Of a stretch of DNA of 64,000 nt, positions 56,678 to 64,000 are shown piece after piece; within the stretch, counting starts at the first letter, position 1, and the number at the start of each line of letters is the position of its first letter. Under the pieces are notes generated by a model. The model made no database searches. It saw nothing but the letters and a program-made list of their open reading frames with translations, and was not told the origin of the DNA. The DNA comes from Microbacterium sp. UFMG61 (lineage in GTDB: Bacteria > Actinomycetota > Actinomycetes > Actinomycetales > Microbacteriaceae). The stretch is from NCBI RefSeq assembly GCF_015354505.1, contig NZ_JACAFP010000004.1, positions 165,497-229,496 of the forward strand, written 5' to 3'. A program made the translations under genes and the position numbers.

Positions 56678-58099
56678 TCAGATGACGATGTCGTTCATGC
56701 GAGACAGCAGCAGCGCTTCGGTCGTTACGGCGTGTCGGAAGGTGTCGAGGTGCAGCGACTCGTTCGGGCTGTGCGCCCGCGAGTGCGGGTCCTCGACCCC
56801 CGTGACCAGGATCTGCGCGTCGGGGAACTCGCGCACGAGGTCGGCGATGAACGGGATCGAGCCGCCGACGCCCAGGTCGATCGGCGCCACTCCATACCCG
56901 TCGTGCATCGCCTCGCGAGTGAGCGCCACCGCCCAGCCGCTGGTGTCGACGAGGAAGCCGTTGCCGAGGTCGACGTCCGAGAAGGTCAGCTCAGCGCCGA
57001 ACGGGGCGTTCGCGCGCAGGTGCGCCTCCAGCACCGCGTAGGCGTCCTCGCCCGACTGCCCCGGTGCGACGCGCGCGCTGATGACGACGCTCACCTCGGG
57101 AAGCAGCGTGTTCGAGGCCGCCGCGACGCTGGTGGCGTCGATGCCGATCACGGTGACCGAGGGCTTGTTCCAGATGCGGCTCAGGATCGTGCCGTCGCCG
57201 ATCGGCGAGACCCCGGCGAGGAGGCCCGCCTCGTCGCGCAGCGTCTCCTCCGTGTACTCGGGAGTCTCCGCCTCCCGCTCCACCAGACCCTCGACCGCGA
57301 CCGAGCCGTCCTCGTTCCAGAGCGTCGACAGCATCCGCACCGTGGCCATCATGGCATCGGGCACGGCCCCGCCGAACATCCCCGAGTGCGACGCGTGGTC
57401 GAGTGTGCGCACGCGCACCGTGAACCGGGCGTTGCCGCGCAGCGAGACGGTGAGCCCTGGCGTCACGGAATCCCAGTTTCCCGAGTCGGCGACGACGATG
57501 GCATCCGCGCGCAGCGCGTCCTTGTTGTCGGCGAGGAACTGCGCGAATGAGCGGGAACCGTACTCCTCCTCCCCCTCGATGAACATCGCGATCCCGAGCT
57601 CGAGGTCGTCGCCGATCACCTCGGCGACCGCCCGGATCGAAGCGATGTGCGCCATGATCCCGGCCTTGTCGTCGGCCGCGCCGCGACCGTACAGGCGACC
57701 GTCGCGCACGGTCGGCTCGAACGGCGGGGTCTCCCAGAGGGCGTCGTCTCCAGGAGGCTGCACGTCGTGGTGGGCGTAGAGGAGGATCGTCGGCTTGCCG
57801 TTGCGCGCTGCCCGCGTCGCGAGAACGGCCGGCTGCCCGACCTCATCGGTTCCGGGGATCGCGGCCCGCAGCACGCGCACCTCGTCGAAGACACCCGTCG
57901 CCTCGGCGAGAGCCGCGACAGCCGAGGAACTGCGCTCGAGCTGCGTCTGATCGAAGGCGGGCCATGCCATCCCGGGAATGCGCACGAGCTGACCCAGATC
58001 GCTCAGGGCAGCCGGATACCCGGTCGACACCGCTTCGAGGACTGCGGGCTCACGCTCGCTGGAGAGATTCTGGGCGCCGGGCTGAGCAGGAGAAGTCAT
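56678..58099 (-). CDS. M20 family metallopeptidase (dipeptidase)
   Basis: A 473-residue zinc peptidase of the M20 family (CNDP/DapE-like). The metal ligands are in LLYAHHDVQPPGD, GRGAADDKAG, FIEGEEEYGS (general base Glu in the EE pair) and near the C-terminal HSPNE. A lid/dimerisation domain occupies about residues 210-330. It should hydrolyse dipeptides in the cytoplasm. Start ATG 58099 (MTSPAQPG) lacks a Shine-Dalgarno, and TAAGAT lies seven bases upstream, so it is probably leaderless. Confidence 0.92.
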   Translation of the reverse strand: MTSPAQPGAQNLSSEREPAVLEAVSTGYPAALSDLGQLVRIPGMAWPAFDQTQLERSSSAVAALAEATGVFDEVRVLRAAIPGTDEVGQPAVLATRAARNGKPTILLYAHHDVQPPGDDALWETPPFEPTVRDGRLYGRGAADDKAGIMAHIASIRAVAEVIGDDLELGIAMFIEGEEEYGSRSFAQFLADNKDALRADAIVVADSGNWDSVTPGLTVSLRGNARFTVRVRTLDHASHSGMFGGAVPDAMMATVRMLSTLWNEDGSVAVEGLVEREAETPEYTEETLRDEAGLLAGVSPIGDGTILSRIWNKPSVTVIGIDATSVAAASNTLLPEVSVVISARVAPGQSGEDAYAVLEAHLRANAPFGAELTFSDVDLGNGFLVDTSGWAVALTREAMHDGYGVAPIDLGVGGSIPFIADLVREFPDAQILVTGVEDPHSRAHSPNESLHLDTFRHAVTTEALLLSRMNDIVI

Positions 58100-58106
58100 G
58101 CGAGTA

Positions 58107-58112
58107 ATCTTA
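58107..58112 (-). promoter_or_regulatory. -10-like TAAGAT, probable leaderless start
   Basis: On the minus strand TAAGAT, seven bases, then ATG 58099. Confidence 0.48.
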
Positions 58113-58146
58113 AGGTGATCCGCCTTCACCCGAACCGAGGAATCTC

Positions 58147-58734
58147 GTGGCCACTTCCCCCTCCACTCCTTCGACGAACGACGACGCCCCCGAGACGCCC
58201 ACCGCGGGCAAGGGACGCGCGACGCCGACCCGCGCGGAGCAGGAGGCTGCTCGCCGCCGTCCCCTCGTGGCCAACACCAAAGAGGCCAAGGCCGCCGCGC
58301 GTGCCGAGCTCAACGAGCGTCGCAATCGCGCTCAGGCAGGTCTCGCGGCGGGTGAGGAGAAGTACCTGCCGGCACGAGACAAGGGACCGCAGCGCCGCTG
58401 GGTTCGTGACTACGTGGATGCATCGTGGCAGCCCGCCGAGTTCGTGATGGGGGTCATGGTCCTCGTCATCCTGATCTCGCTGCTGCCCCCGAGCCTGGCC
58501 ATCGCCGGATTCGCGGTGGCCGGTTGGGCCTACCTCGTGATGATGGCCTACCTGATCCTCGCGATCGGCGGCATGATCCTGCTCGGCATGCGGGTCAAGC
58601 GCAAGGTCGCGGCGAAGTTCGGCAGCGATCGCGTGGAGCGCGGTCTCGGCTGGTACGCGGCGATGCGTTCACTGCAGATGCGCTTCATGCGACTGCCCAA
58701 GCCTCAGGTCAAGCGCGGCCAGTACCCGGGCTGA
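58147..58734 (+). CDS. DUF3043 domain-containing membrane protein
   Basis: A 195-residue actinobacteria-specific protein. The N-terminal half is polar and charged (PTRAEQEAARRRPLV, RAELNERRNRAQAGLAAGEEKYLPARDKGPQRRWVRDYVD), followed by two transmembrane helices (about residues 98-118 and 123-147) and a basic C-terminal tail. This pattern is DUF3043, whose function is unknown. GTG start at 58147 has GAGGAA upstream. It is divergent from the dipeptidase gene, with only 47 bases between the two starts. Confidence 0.87.
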   Translation: MATSPSTPSTNDDAPETPTAGKGRATPTRAEQEAARRRPLVANTKEAKAAARAELNERRNRAQAGLAAGEEKYLPARDKGPQRRWVRDYVDASWQPAEFVMGVMVLVILISLLPPSLAIAGFAVAGWAYLVMMAYLILAIGGMILLGMRVKRKVAAKFGSDRVERGLGWYAAMRSLQMRFMRLPKPQVKRGQYPG

Positions 58735-58749
58735 CCGCCGCAGAACGTC

Positions 58750-58789
58750 GAAAGGCGTCCGGTGCTCCGTGGAGCGTCGGACGCCTTTC
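58750..58789 (+). terminator. Terminator with nested hairpin after DUF3043 gene
   Basis: An outer 12-bp stem (58750-58761 with 58778-58789) encloses an inner GCTCC/GGAGC hairpin. It ends the DUF3043 gene and could also stop pyrD transcription from the other side. Confidence 0.82.
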
Positions 58790-58821
58790 TCATTCGCGTG
58801 TCACGGACGCCCGACGGGGTC

Positions 58822-59844
58822 TCAGCGGCGCACGAGTCCGCGATTGATCTCGCGTCCCCAGAGGGGACCCCGGTAGAGGAACGCCGTATAGCCCTGGACG
58901 AGAGTGGCGCCGGCATCGAGCCGCTCCTGCACGTCGGAGGGCGTCTCGACGCCGCCGACCGCGATCACGCAGAACTCGGCGGGGACGGCACCGCGGACCA
59001 ACCGCAGGACCTCGAGCGAGCGCTGCTTCAGCGGGGCTCCCGAGAGCCCACCCGCGCCGGCGGCGTCGACGATCGACGCGTCCGTGATGAGGCCCTCGCG
59101 ACTGACGGTGGTATTGTGCGCGATGATCCCGGCGAGCCCCTCCGCGACGGCGAGCTGCGCGATCGCGACGATCTCGTCGTCGGAGAGGTCGGGCGCGATC
59201 TTGACCAGAAGCGGCGTCGTTCCCGAGGCCTCTCGCACGGCCCGCAGAAGCGGGGCGAGGGTCTCGACCGCCTGGAGTCCGCGGAGTCCGGGCGTGTTCG
59301 GTGACGAGACATTGACCGCGAGGTAATCGGCGAGCGGCGCGAGAGCGGTGGCCGAGGCGACGTAGTCGGCGGTCGCATTCTCGACGTCGACGACGCGGCT
59401 CTTTCCGATGTTCACACCGATCACCGTGTCGGGAGAACCGCTGCGGAGCTTCGCGAGGCGACGAGCGGCGGCGTGCGCGCCGCGGTTGTTGAAGCCCATC
59501 CGATTGATCACCGCCCGGTCCGCCACGAGACGGAAGAGGCGGGGTCGGGGGTTGCCTTCCTGCGGGATCGCCGTGAGAGTGCCGACCTCGACGTGGCCGA
59601 AGCCCAGCGCGGCGAGCCCACGGACGCCGACCGCGTTCTTGTCGAACCCTGCGGCGACGCCGAACGGCGACGGGAACGTGAGTCCGAGCGCGTCGACCTG
59701 CAGCGAAGGGTCGGGCTTCGTGAGAGCTCGGGTCGCCCAGGAGAAGGGCGGAGTACCGAGTACGCGAATCACCGCCATGCCGGCGTGGTGGGCGAACTCG
59801 GGATCGAAGCGCGACAGGACAGCGCGGAAGAGCAGCGGATACAT
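58822..59844 (-). CDS. pyrD: Dihydroorotate dehydrogenase (quinone), class 2
   Basis: Oxidises dihydroorotate to orotate, passing electrons to the quinone pool. The 340-residue product has the N-terminal amphipathic helix of class 2 enzymes (LLFRAVLSRFDPEFAHHAGMAVIRVLG) that sits on the membrane, then FGVAAGFDKNAVG, the catalytic Ser region NVSSPNTPGLRGLQ and IIAHNTTVSREGL. It starts 10 bases after nrdR. Confidence 0.95.
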   Translation of the reverse strand: MYPLLFRAVLSRFDPEFAHHAGMAVIRVLGTPPFSWATRALTKPDPSLQVDALGLTFPSPFGVAAGFDKNAVGVRGLAALGFGHVEVGTLTAIPQEGNPRPRLFRLVADRAVINRMGFNNRGAHAAARRLAKLRSGSPDTVIGVNIGKSRVVDVENATADYVASATALAPLADYLAVNVSSPNTPGLRGLQAVETLAPLLRAVREASGTTPLLVKIAPDLSDDEIVAIAQLAVAEGLAGIIAHNTTVSREGLITDASIVDAAGAGGLSGAPLKQRSLEVLRLVRGAVPAEFCVIAVGGVETPSDVQERLDAGATLVQGYTAFLYRGPLWGREINRGLVRR

Positions 59845-59854
59845 CCCTGCCAGA

Positions 59855-60325
59855 TTACCGGTCGACCGGCTCCCGCTTCACGTGATCCGCCCGGAGGTCG
59901 GTGATGGCGCTCTCGAAGTCCTCCAACGAGTCGAACGCCTGATAGACGCTCGCGAACCGCAGGTAGGCGACCTCGTCGAGATCACGGAGCGGGCCGAGGA
60001 TCGCGAGGCCGATCTCGTTGGTGTCCAGCTGCGAGACACCCGTCTGGCGAACGGCCTCTTCCACGCGCTGAGCGAGGATCGCAAGGTCCGCCTCGGTGAC
60101 GGGTCGACCCTGGCATGCTTTGCGCACTCCGGAGATCACCTTCTCGCGACTGAAGGGCTCCATCACACCCGAACGCTTGATCACGTTGAGGCTCGCCGTC
60201 TCCGTCGTGGTGAATCGGCCACCGCATTCCGGACACTGGCGTCGCCTGCGGATCGACAGCCCGTCGTCGCTGGTGCGGGAATCGATGACCCGAGAGTCCG
60301 AGTGACGGCAGAAGGGGCAGTGCAT
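59855..60325 (-). CDS. nrdR: Transcriptional repressor NrdR
   Basis: NrdR represses ribonucleotide reductase genes in response to bound ATP/dATP. The 156-residue product has an N-terminal zinc ribbon (CPFC...CPEC, residues 3-34) and an ATP-cone ([28 protein letters not shown], from about residue 47). Start MHCPFCRH at 60325 is the family start; the frame is open farther upstream inside hisD. It lies 10 bases after hisD. Confidence 0.95.
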   Translation of the reverse strand: MHCPFCRHSDSRVIDSRTSDDGLSIRRRRQCPECGGRFTTTETASLNVIKRSGVMEPFSREKVISGVRKACQGRPVTEADLAILAQRVEEAVRQTGVSQLDTNEIGLAILGPLRDLDEVAYLRFASVYQAFDSLEDFESAITDLRADHVKREPVDR

Positions 60326-60335
60326 CTGACCGATC

Positions 60336-61640
60336 CTACGCGGTGAACCGCGCCTCGATCGCCTCGCCGTGTGCCGGAAGCACCTCGGTGTTCGCGAGGG
60401 CGACCACACCGTCGCGCACCGCTGCGAGGGCCGCACGGTCGTACGAGATCACCTGCTGCGGGCGAAGGAAGGTGTATGCCCCCAGACCGGGCGCGTACCG
60501 AGCCTGACCACCGGTCGGCAGCACATGGTTGCTACCGGCCATGTAGTCACCCAGACTCACCGGGGTGTGCTCGCCCACGAAGACGGCTCCGGCACTCGTG
60601 AACGACGCCGCTGCCTGCTCGGCATCCGCGAGGTGGAGCTCGAGGTGCTCCGGCGCGTAGGCGTTGCTGAAAGCAGTCGCCGTCTGGCGGTCGTCGACGA
60701 GGACGATCGCCGACTGCGGACCGTCGAGCGCCGCCGCGACACGCGAGGCGTGGCGGGTCGCCGCGCCCTGACGTGCGACCTCGTCGGCGACGCGCTGAGC
60801 GAGGCCTTCGGAGTCGGTGACGAGCACCGCAGACGCCTGCTCGTCGTGCTCGGCCTGGCTCACCAGATCCGCAGCGACGAGTCGCGCGTCGGCCGCGTCG
60901 TCGGCGACCACGAGGATCTCGGTCGCACCCGCCTCGGAGTCCGTTCCGACGACGCCCGCGACTGCGCGCTTCGCCGAGGCGACGTAGTTGTTGCCCGGAC
61001 CGGAGACGACGTCGACCGGGTCGAGTCCGATGCTCTCGACGCCGTGAGCGAAGGCGCCGATGGCGCCAGCACCGCCCATCGCGTAGACCTCGGTGACCCC
61101 GAGAAGCCCTGCGGCCGCGAGGACCGACGGGTGCACCCGTCCCCCCTGGTCTTCCTGCGGAGGCGAGGCGAGCGCGATCTGCTCGACGCCGGCCACCTGT
61201 GCGGGAACGACGTTCATCACCACGCTCGACGGGTAGACGGCCTTGCCGCCCGGGATGTAGACCCCTACCCGATGCACCGGCTGCCAGCGCTGGGTGATGA
61301 TGGCCCCTGCACCGATCTCGGTCACCCGGGCATCCGGCACCTGCGCGGCGGACGCCAGACGCACCCGGCGGATCGCCTCTTCGAGCGCCTCACGGATCTC
61401 GGGCTGGAGCGCCTCGATCGCATCGGCGATGTGCGCGGCCGGCACGCGCAGGTCGTGCCCGCTGACGTGGTCGAACCGCTCGGCCTGCTCACGCAGCGCC
61501 GCCGCCCCGCGCTGCCGCACGTCGTCGACGATACGGGCAGCGGTGTCGAGCGCCTCGGCGCGTGCCTGGGTCGCGCGCGGCACGGCCGCGAGCATGTCAG
61601 CCGGCGAGAGCTCGCGCCCTCGCAGATCGATGGTTCGCAC
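60336..61640 (-). CDS. hisD: Histidinol dehydrogenase
   Basis: Catalyses the last two steps of histidine synthesis, oxidising histidinol to histidine with NAD. The 434-residue product has the signature [35 protein letters not shown] and Zn-binding residues in the [12 protein letters not shown] region and near HGEAI at the end. It starts with GTG at 61640, two bases after the stop of the His-rich-repeat membrane protein, and is followed by nrdR and pyrD at 10-base gaps. Other his genes are not in the window. Confidence 0.95.
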   Translation of the reverse strand: MRTIDLRGRELSPADMLAAVPRATQARAEALDTAARIVDDVRQRGAAALREQAERFDHVSGHDLRVPAAHIADAIEALQPEIREALEEAIRRVRLASAAQVPDARVTEIGAGAIITQRWQPVHRVGVYIPGGKAVYPSSVVMNVVPAQVAGVEQIALASPPQEDQGGRVHPSVLAAAGLLGVTEVYAMGGAGAIGAFAHGVESIGLDPVDVVSGPGNNYVASAKRAVAGVVGTDSEAGATEILVVADDAADARLVAADLVSQAEHDEQASAVLVTDSEGLAQRVADEVARQGAATRHASRVAAALDGPQSAIVLVDDRQTATAFSNAYAPEHLELHLADAEQAAASFTSAGAVFVGEHTPVSLGDYMAGSNHVLPTGGQARYAPGLGAYTFLRPQQVISYDRAALAAVRDGVVALANTEVLPAHGEAIEARFTA

Positions 61641-61642
61641 AG

Positions 61643-63139
61643 TCAGCCCTTCGTGATGTCTGCGATGTCGTGCAGGTAGCCGATGCGGCCGTCGTCGTGG
61701 CGGACGACATAGGCGCCGCCGCGGTCCTCAATCACCAGGACCCACGCGCTCGGCCCGATGCGGAAGAGGGCGTCGCCTCGTTCGTCATGCACGTCGCGAT
61801 CAGTGGGGGCGAGGATCCAGAACGGCTGCGCCGCCTCGGTCTCGCGCCACGCACCACGGTCGGACTCCGGATCGTCGAACGTCGGGATCACCGTCGTCTC
61901 CGCGGCGCCTGCATCGTGGTGGTCGACGGTGTCGTGATGATCGATCGTGTCGTGATGATCGATCGTGTCGTGATGATCGATCGTGTCGTGGTGATCGTTC
62001 GTGTCGTGGTGATCGTTCGAGTCGTAGCCGGTGCTCTCCTCGGTGCGCGGGTCACCGAACTCCTGTGCAGTCACGCCCATCAGAGACTCGATGCTGCCGG
62101 TGTCCGACACGATCTCCGGCTCCTGACTCCAGGACGACCGCCGAGAGTAGGTCGGCACGTACGCCTCATCCGACGTGGAATCCTCGGTGCCCGTGTCGCC
62201 GCCCGAGGCGTGCGAGGCCAGGGGCACCTGCTCGGCGAGATCGAGACGGGCGACCTCATCGGTCGCCTGCTCCCCCGACAGCTCTGGATCGAATCGATCC
62301 GATCGCAGGGCTCCGGAAGTCGATCGCTCGACGGCGGGGGTGGCCGCGAGGGCCTCAGTACCACCCGCGATCGACTCGTCGGCGGGATCCGCGGACTCGT
62401 CGCGGACGACAGGAATCGCGGTCGCATCGACTCCGTCGGTCTGGCCGTCGGCGACGACGGGAGTGACCGTCGCCGTGCCGGCGTCGTCGCCCCGTGTGGC
62501 GTCGGGCTCCACCACCGGGCGCGGGCGCGCGATGACGGGACGGACGGGGTTCGCGTTGCGGTGAGCGAGGGTCACGAGGCGCCCGTGGAAGTCCTCCTTG
62601 AGCCCGGGGACGAGCGGCGCGAACACCGTGAACACGACGAGCGCGAGCGCTGCGATCAGCTGCACGATGCCGTTCCAGCTGAGCACGACGGTGCCGAGGC
62701 CGATACTGACCGCGATCGAGTTCCACAGCTCGGCGAGCCAGAAGACCGCAGACACCGAGAATGCCACCGAGGCGAACTGGTCGATACCGAGGGAGCCGAC
62801 CCGGCGGATGCCATCCGGCGAGAAGCGTCGAAGGACGACCAGGAAGACCGCGACGGTCGGAAGCCCGATGGGAAGGATCCAGTGCAGGCCCGACGCCCAG
62901 ATCGAGGAATCTCCGAAGTAGGGGAAGAACGAGGCGATGAAAGCGACCAGCCACGCGCCGGTGATGAGGAGCTCGCGCAGAGTGAACCCGAAGATGCCGT
63001 ACTCGGGGGTCACATCGTCGTCGTACAGCACGCCATCGTCGTCCGAGAAGCCGTCGTCGACGGACGCGTCCTCGACGTCGGCCGCGTCGTCGTACGAGTC
63101 GGAGGGATCGGTGCTCGGGAAGGGGGATTCCGCGCTCAT
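61643..63139 (-). CDS. Membrane protein with acidic N-terminus and DHHDT repeat
   Basis: A 498-residue protein of unknown function. Residues 1-48 are very acidic, four transmembrane helices follow (about 56-74, 86-104, 121-140 and 158-178), and the remaining cytoplasmic or external tail of about 320 residues is low-complexity except for the last 75, which form a compact-looking domain (AAQPFWILAPTDRDVHDERGDALFRIGPSAWVLVIEDRGGAYVVRHDDG). Residues 374-409 are six tandem copies of a DHHDT-type hexapeptide. ATG 63139 has AAAGGACC upstream. It is co-transcribed with hisD. Confidence 0.78.
   Translation of the reverse strand: MSAESPFPSTDPSDSYDDAADVEDASVDDGFSDDDGVLYDDDVTPEYGIFGFTLRELLITGAWLVAFIASFFPYFGDSSIWASGLHWILPIGLPTVAVFLVVLRRFSPDGIRRVGSLGIDQFASVAFSVSAVFWLAELWNSIAVSIGLGTVVLSWNGIVQLIAALALVVFTVFAPLVPGLKEDFHGRLVTLAHRNANPVRPVIARPRPVVEPDATRGDDAGTATVTPVVADGQTDGVDATAIPVVRDESADPADESIAGGTEALAATPAVERSTSGALRSDRFDPELSGEQATDEVARLDLAEQVPLASHASGGDTGTEDSTSDEAYVPTYSRRSSWSQEPEIVSDTGSIESLMGVTAQEFGDPRTEESTGYDSNDHHDTNDHHDTIDHHDTIDHHDTIDHHDTVDHHDAGAAETTVIPTFDDPESDRGAWRETEAAQPFWILAPTDRDVHDERGDALFRIGPSAWVLVIEDRGGAYVVRHDDGRIGYLHDIADITKG
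61913..62020 (-). repeat. Six 18-bp tandem repeats encoding DHHDT[I/N/V]
   Basis: Six in-frame units of 18 bases fill 61913-62020. The three at 61931-61984 are identical; the flanking units differ by a few bases. They encode residues 374-409, with two adjacent histidines and two aspartates per unit. Confidence 0.92.
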
Positions 63140-63198
63140 GAGGGTGGTCCTTTCGTCACGGTGCGTCGCCTGGAGGGCCCTGCACCCAACGCGTCCTG

Positions 63199-63204
63199 AT
63201 ATTA
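63199..63204 (-). promoter_or_regulatory. Candidate -10 for the membrane protein-hisD-nrdR-pyrD unit
   Basis: TAATAT on the minus strand, about 60 bases upstream of the ATG at 63139, is the most AT-rich stretch in the 115-base spacer. Confidence 0.4.
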
Positions 63205-63254
63205 CCCGGGGAGTCCGAGCGACGGCTCCGAGGATCGTCACTCGGCGTCGGAAC

Positions 63255-64000
63255 TCAGCCCAGGCAGTTCGGTCCGAGAAGGGATTTGAGGTCCCCGAAG
63301 AGGTCGGCCGAGACCTTGACCGGCATGGGAACCTCGAAGACCTTCGCGGTTCCTCCGCGATGCACGCGCAGCATGACCTCGGTATCTCCCGCGTGACGGC
63401 GGAGCACGTCGGCGAGCTCGTGCATGACGCGCTCCGTGGCACGCTGCTCGGCGAGTACGAGCCCCAGGGGTCCCGCCGCGTCGAAGGATCCGACGTCCGG
63501 CACGAAGGCCGATTGCGCATGGAGGTTCAGCCCGTCGTCACGGCGCGAGACACGTCCGCGAACCGCCAGGATCGAGTCCTGCTGCAGGATGTGCTGGAAC
63601 TCGGTGTAGGTCTTGCCCATGAACATCACGGTCACCTCACCGTTGAAGTCCTCGACCGTGATCATGCCGTAGGGGTTGCCGCTCGCCTTCGCCACGCGGT
63701 GCTGCACGCTCGTGACGAGACCGGCGACCGTCACCTGATCTCCGTCCTGCATGTCCTCCGAGTTGTTGAGGACGTGGATCGAGATGGACGCGTGCTTGGC
63801 CAGCGGCACCTCGAGTCCCGCGAGAGGATGGTCCGAGACGTAGAGACCGAGCATCTCGCGCTCGAACGCCAGCTTGTCCTTCTTGATCCATTCGGGCCGG
63901 GCGGGGACCTTGGCGGGCGCCGCCTCCTCCATGTCGTCGTACAGGCTGTCGAAGTCGAAGCCGATCGCCCCCTGGGCTTCGTTCCGTTTACGGTCGACAG
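63255..64000 (-). CDS. dnaE: DNA polymerase III alpha subunit, C-terminal end (partial)
   Basis: The last 248 codons of the replicative polymerase subunit; the 5' part lies beyond base 64000, and the frame is open to the window edge. The sequence WIKKDKLAFEREMLGLYVSDHPLAGLE leads into the OB-fold domain (VTVAGLVTSVQHRVAKASGNPYGMITVEDFNGEVTVMFMGKTY), which binds single-stranded DNA in DnaE1-type enzymes. The C-terminus ends SLLGPNCLG, a common ending for actinobacterial DnaE1. Confidence 0.93.
   Translation of the reverse strand, partial: VDRKRNEAQGAIGFDFDSLYDDMEEAAPAKVPARPEWIKKDKLAFEREMLGLYVSDHPLAGLEVPLAKHASISIHVLNNSEDMQDGDQVTVAGLVTSVQHRVAKASGNPYGMITVEDFNGEVTVMFMGKTYTEFQHILQQDSILAVRGRVSRRDDGLNLHAQSAFVPDVGSFDAAGPLGLVLAEQRATERVMHELADVLRRHAGDTEVMLRVHRGGTAKVFEVPMPVKVSADLFGDLKSLLGPNCLG

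Noticed and set aside
59845..60338. Leaderless-type hexamers before nrdR (TAGGAT) and pyrD (TAATCT)
   Set aside because: Both hexamers overlap the stop codons TAG and TAA of the upstream genes in 10-base gaps, so the match is largely forced; co-transcription with hisD is simpler.
61913..62020. CRISPR-like or noncoding satellite array
   Set aside because: The 18-bp units have no spacers, keep the reading frame and lie inside a well-supported coding gene.

Overview
The window reads as a chromosomal core segment of a high-GC actinobacterium, most likely a Microbacterium or close relative in Microbacteriaceae. The evidence is the strongly GC-biased third codon positions, the presence of RbpA, WhiA, a ClpP1/ClpP2 pair and the actinobacterial qcrCAB/ctaCDEF respiratory supercomplex genes, and many 4-base start/stop overlaps. 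No phage, transposase, integrase, CRISPR array or rRNA gene was seen. No stretch longer than 300 bases lacks a gene; the largest spacers are about 200 bases (30539-30738 and 43597-43805).

Layout. 1-3335: 3' end of valS, a small unknown ORF, an M3 metallopeptidase and a methyltransferase. 3409-4677: clpX. 4841-9074: a deoxyribose catabolism operon (SorC-type regulator, deoC, a full aldehyde dehydrogenase and a second, catalytically empty aldehyde dehydrogenase half). 9224-12804: clpP1/clpP2, a TPR protein, trigger factor with a histone-like tail, and tRNA-Pro. 12916-14304: tRNA-Gly and an unknown membrane-anchored HExxH protein. 14385-18089: rbpA, secG and the glycolytic set tpiA-pgk-gap. 18205-25772: sodA, whiA, rapZ, uvrC, uvrA. 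25837-29785: a MoxR/DUF58 membrane cluster. 29807-30538: an OhrR-type regulator divergent from a small zinc-ribbon protein. 30739-35324: uvrB, a DUF4126 protein, an MFS transporter and coaE. 35357-41996: a tightly overlapping six-gene operon joining a sulfonate/nitrate-type ABC importer to acetyl-CoA synthetase, homocysteine synthase and a CoA-binding protein. 42142-46827: rpsA, a stand-alone 5'-3' exonuclease, a PHP-domain protein and trpD. 47020-56109: the aerobic respiratory chain (ctaE-qcrC-qcrA-qcrB and ctaC-ctaD-ctaF), interrupted by ridA, an acetyltransferase and a rhodanese. 56206-64000: erpA, an M20 dipeptidase, a DUF3043 protein, pyrD, nrdR, hisD, a His-rich-repeat membrane protein and the 3' end of dnaE.

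Themes. Carbon flow (gap-pgk-tpiA, deoxyribose operon, acs), respiration, protein quality control (tig, clpP1P2, clpX) and nucleotide excision repair (uvrA, uvrB, uvrC all present) dominate. A recurrent regulatory feature is a -10-like TANNNT hexamer ending exactly 6 or 7 bases before the start codon with no usable Shine-Dalgarno, which suggests that many genes here are transcribed as leaderless mRNAs. The points most worth following are the split ALDH16-like enzyme, the ABC-acs-metY operon that could recycle acetate during homocysteine synthesis, the interlocked OhrR/zinc-ribbon divergent promoter, and the HExxH membrane protein of unknown function.
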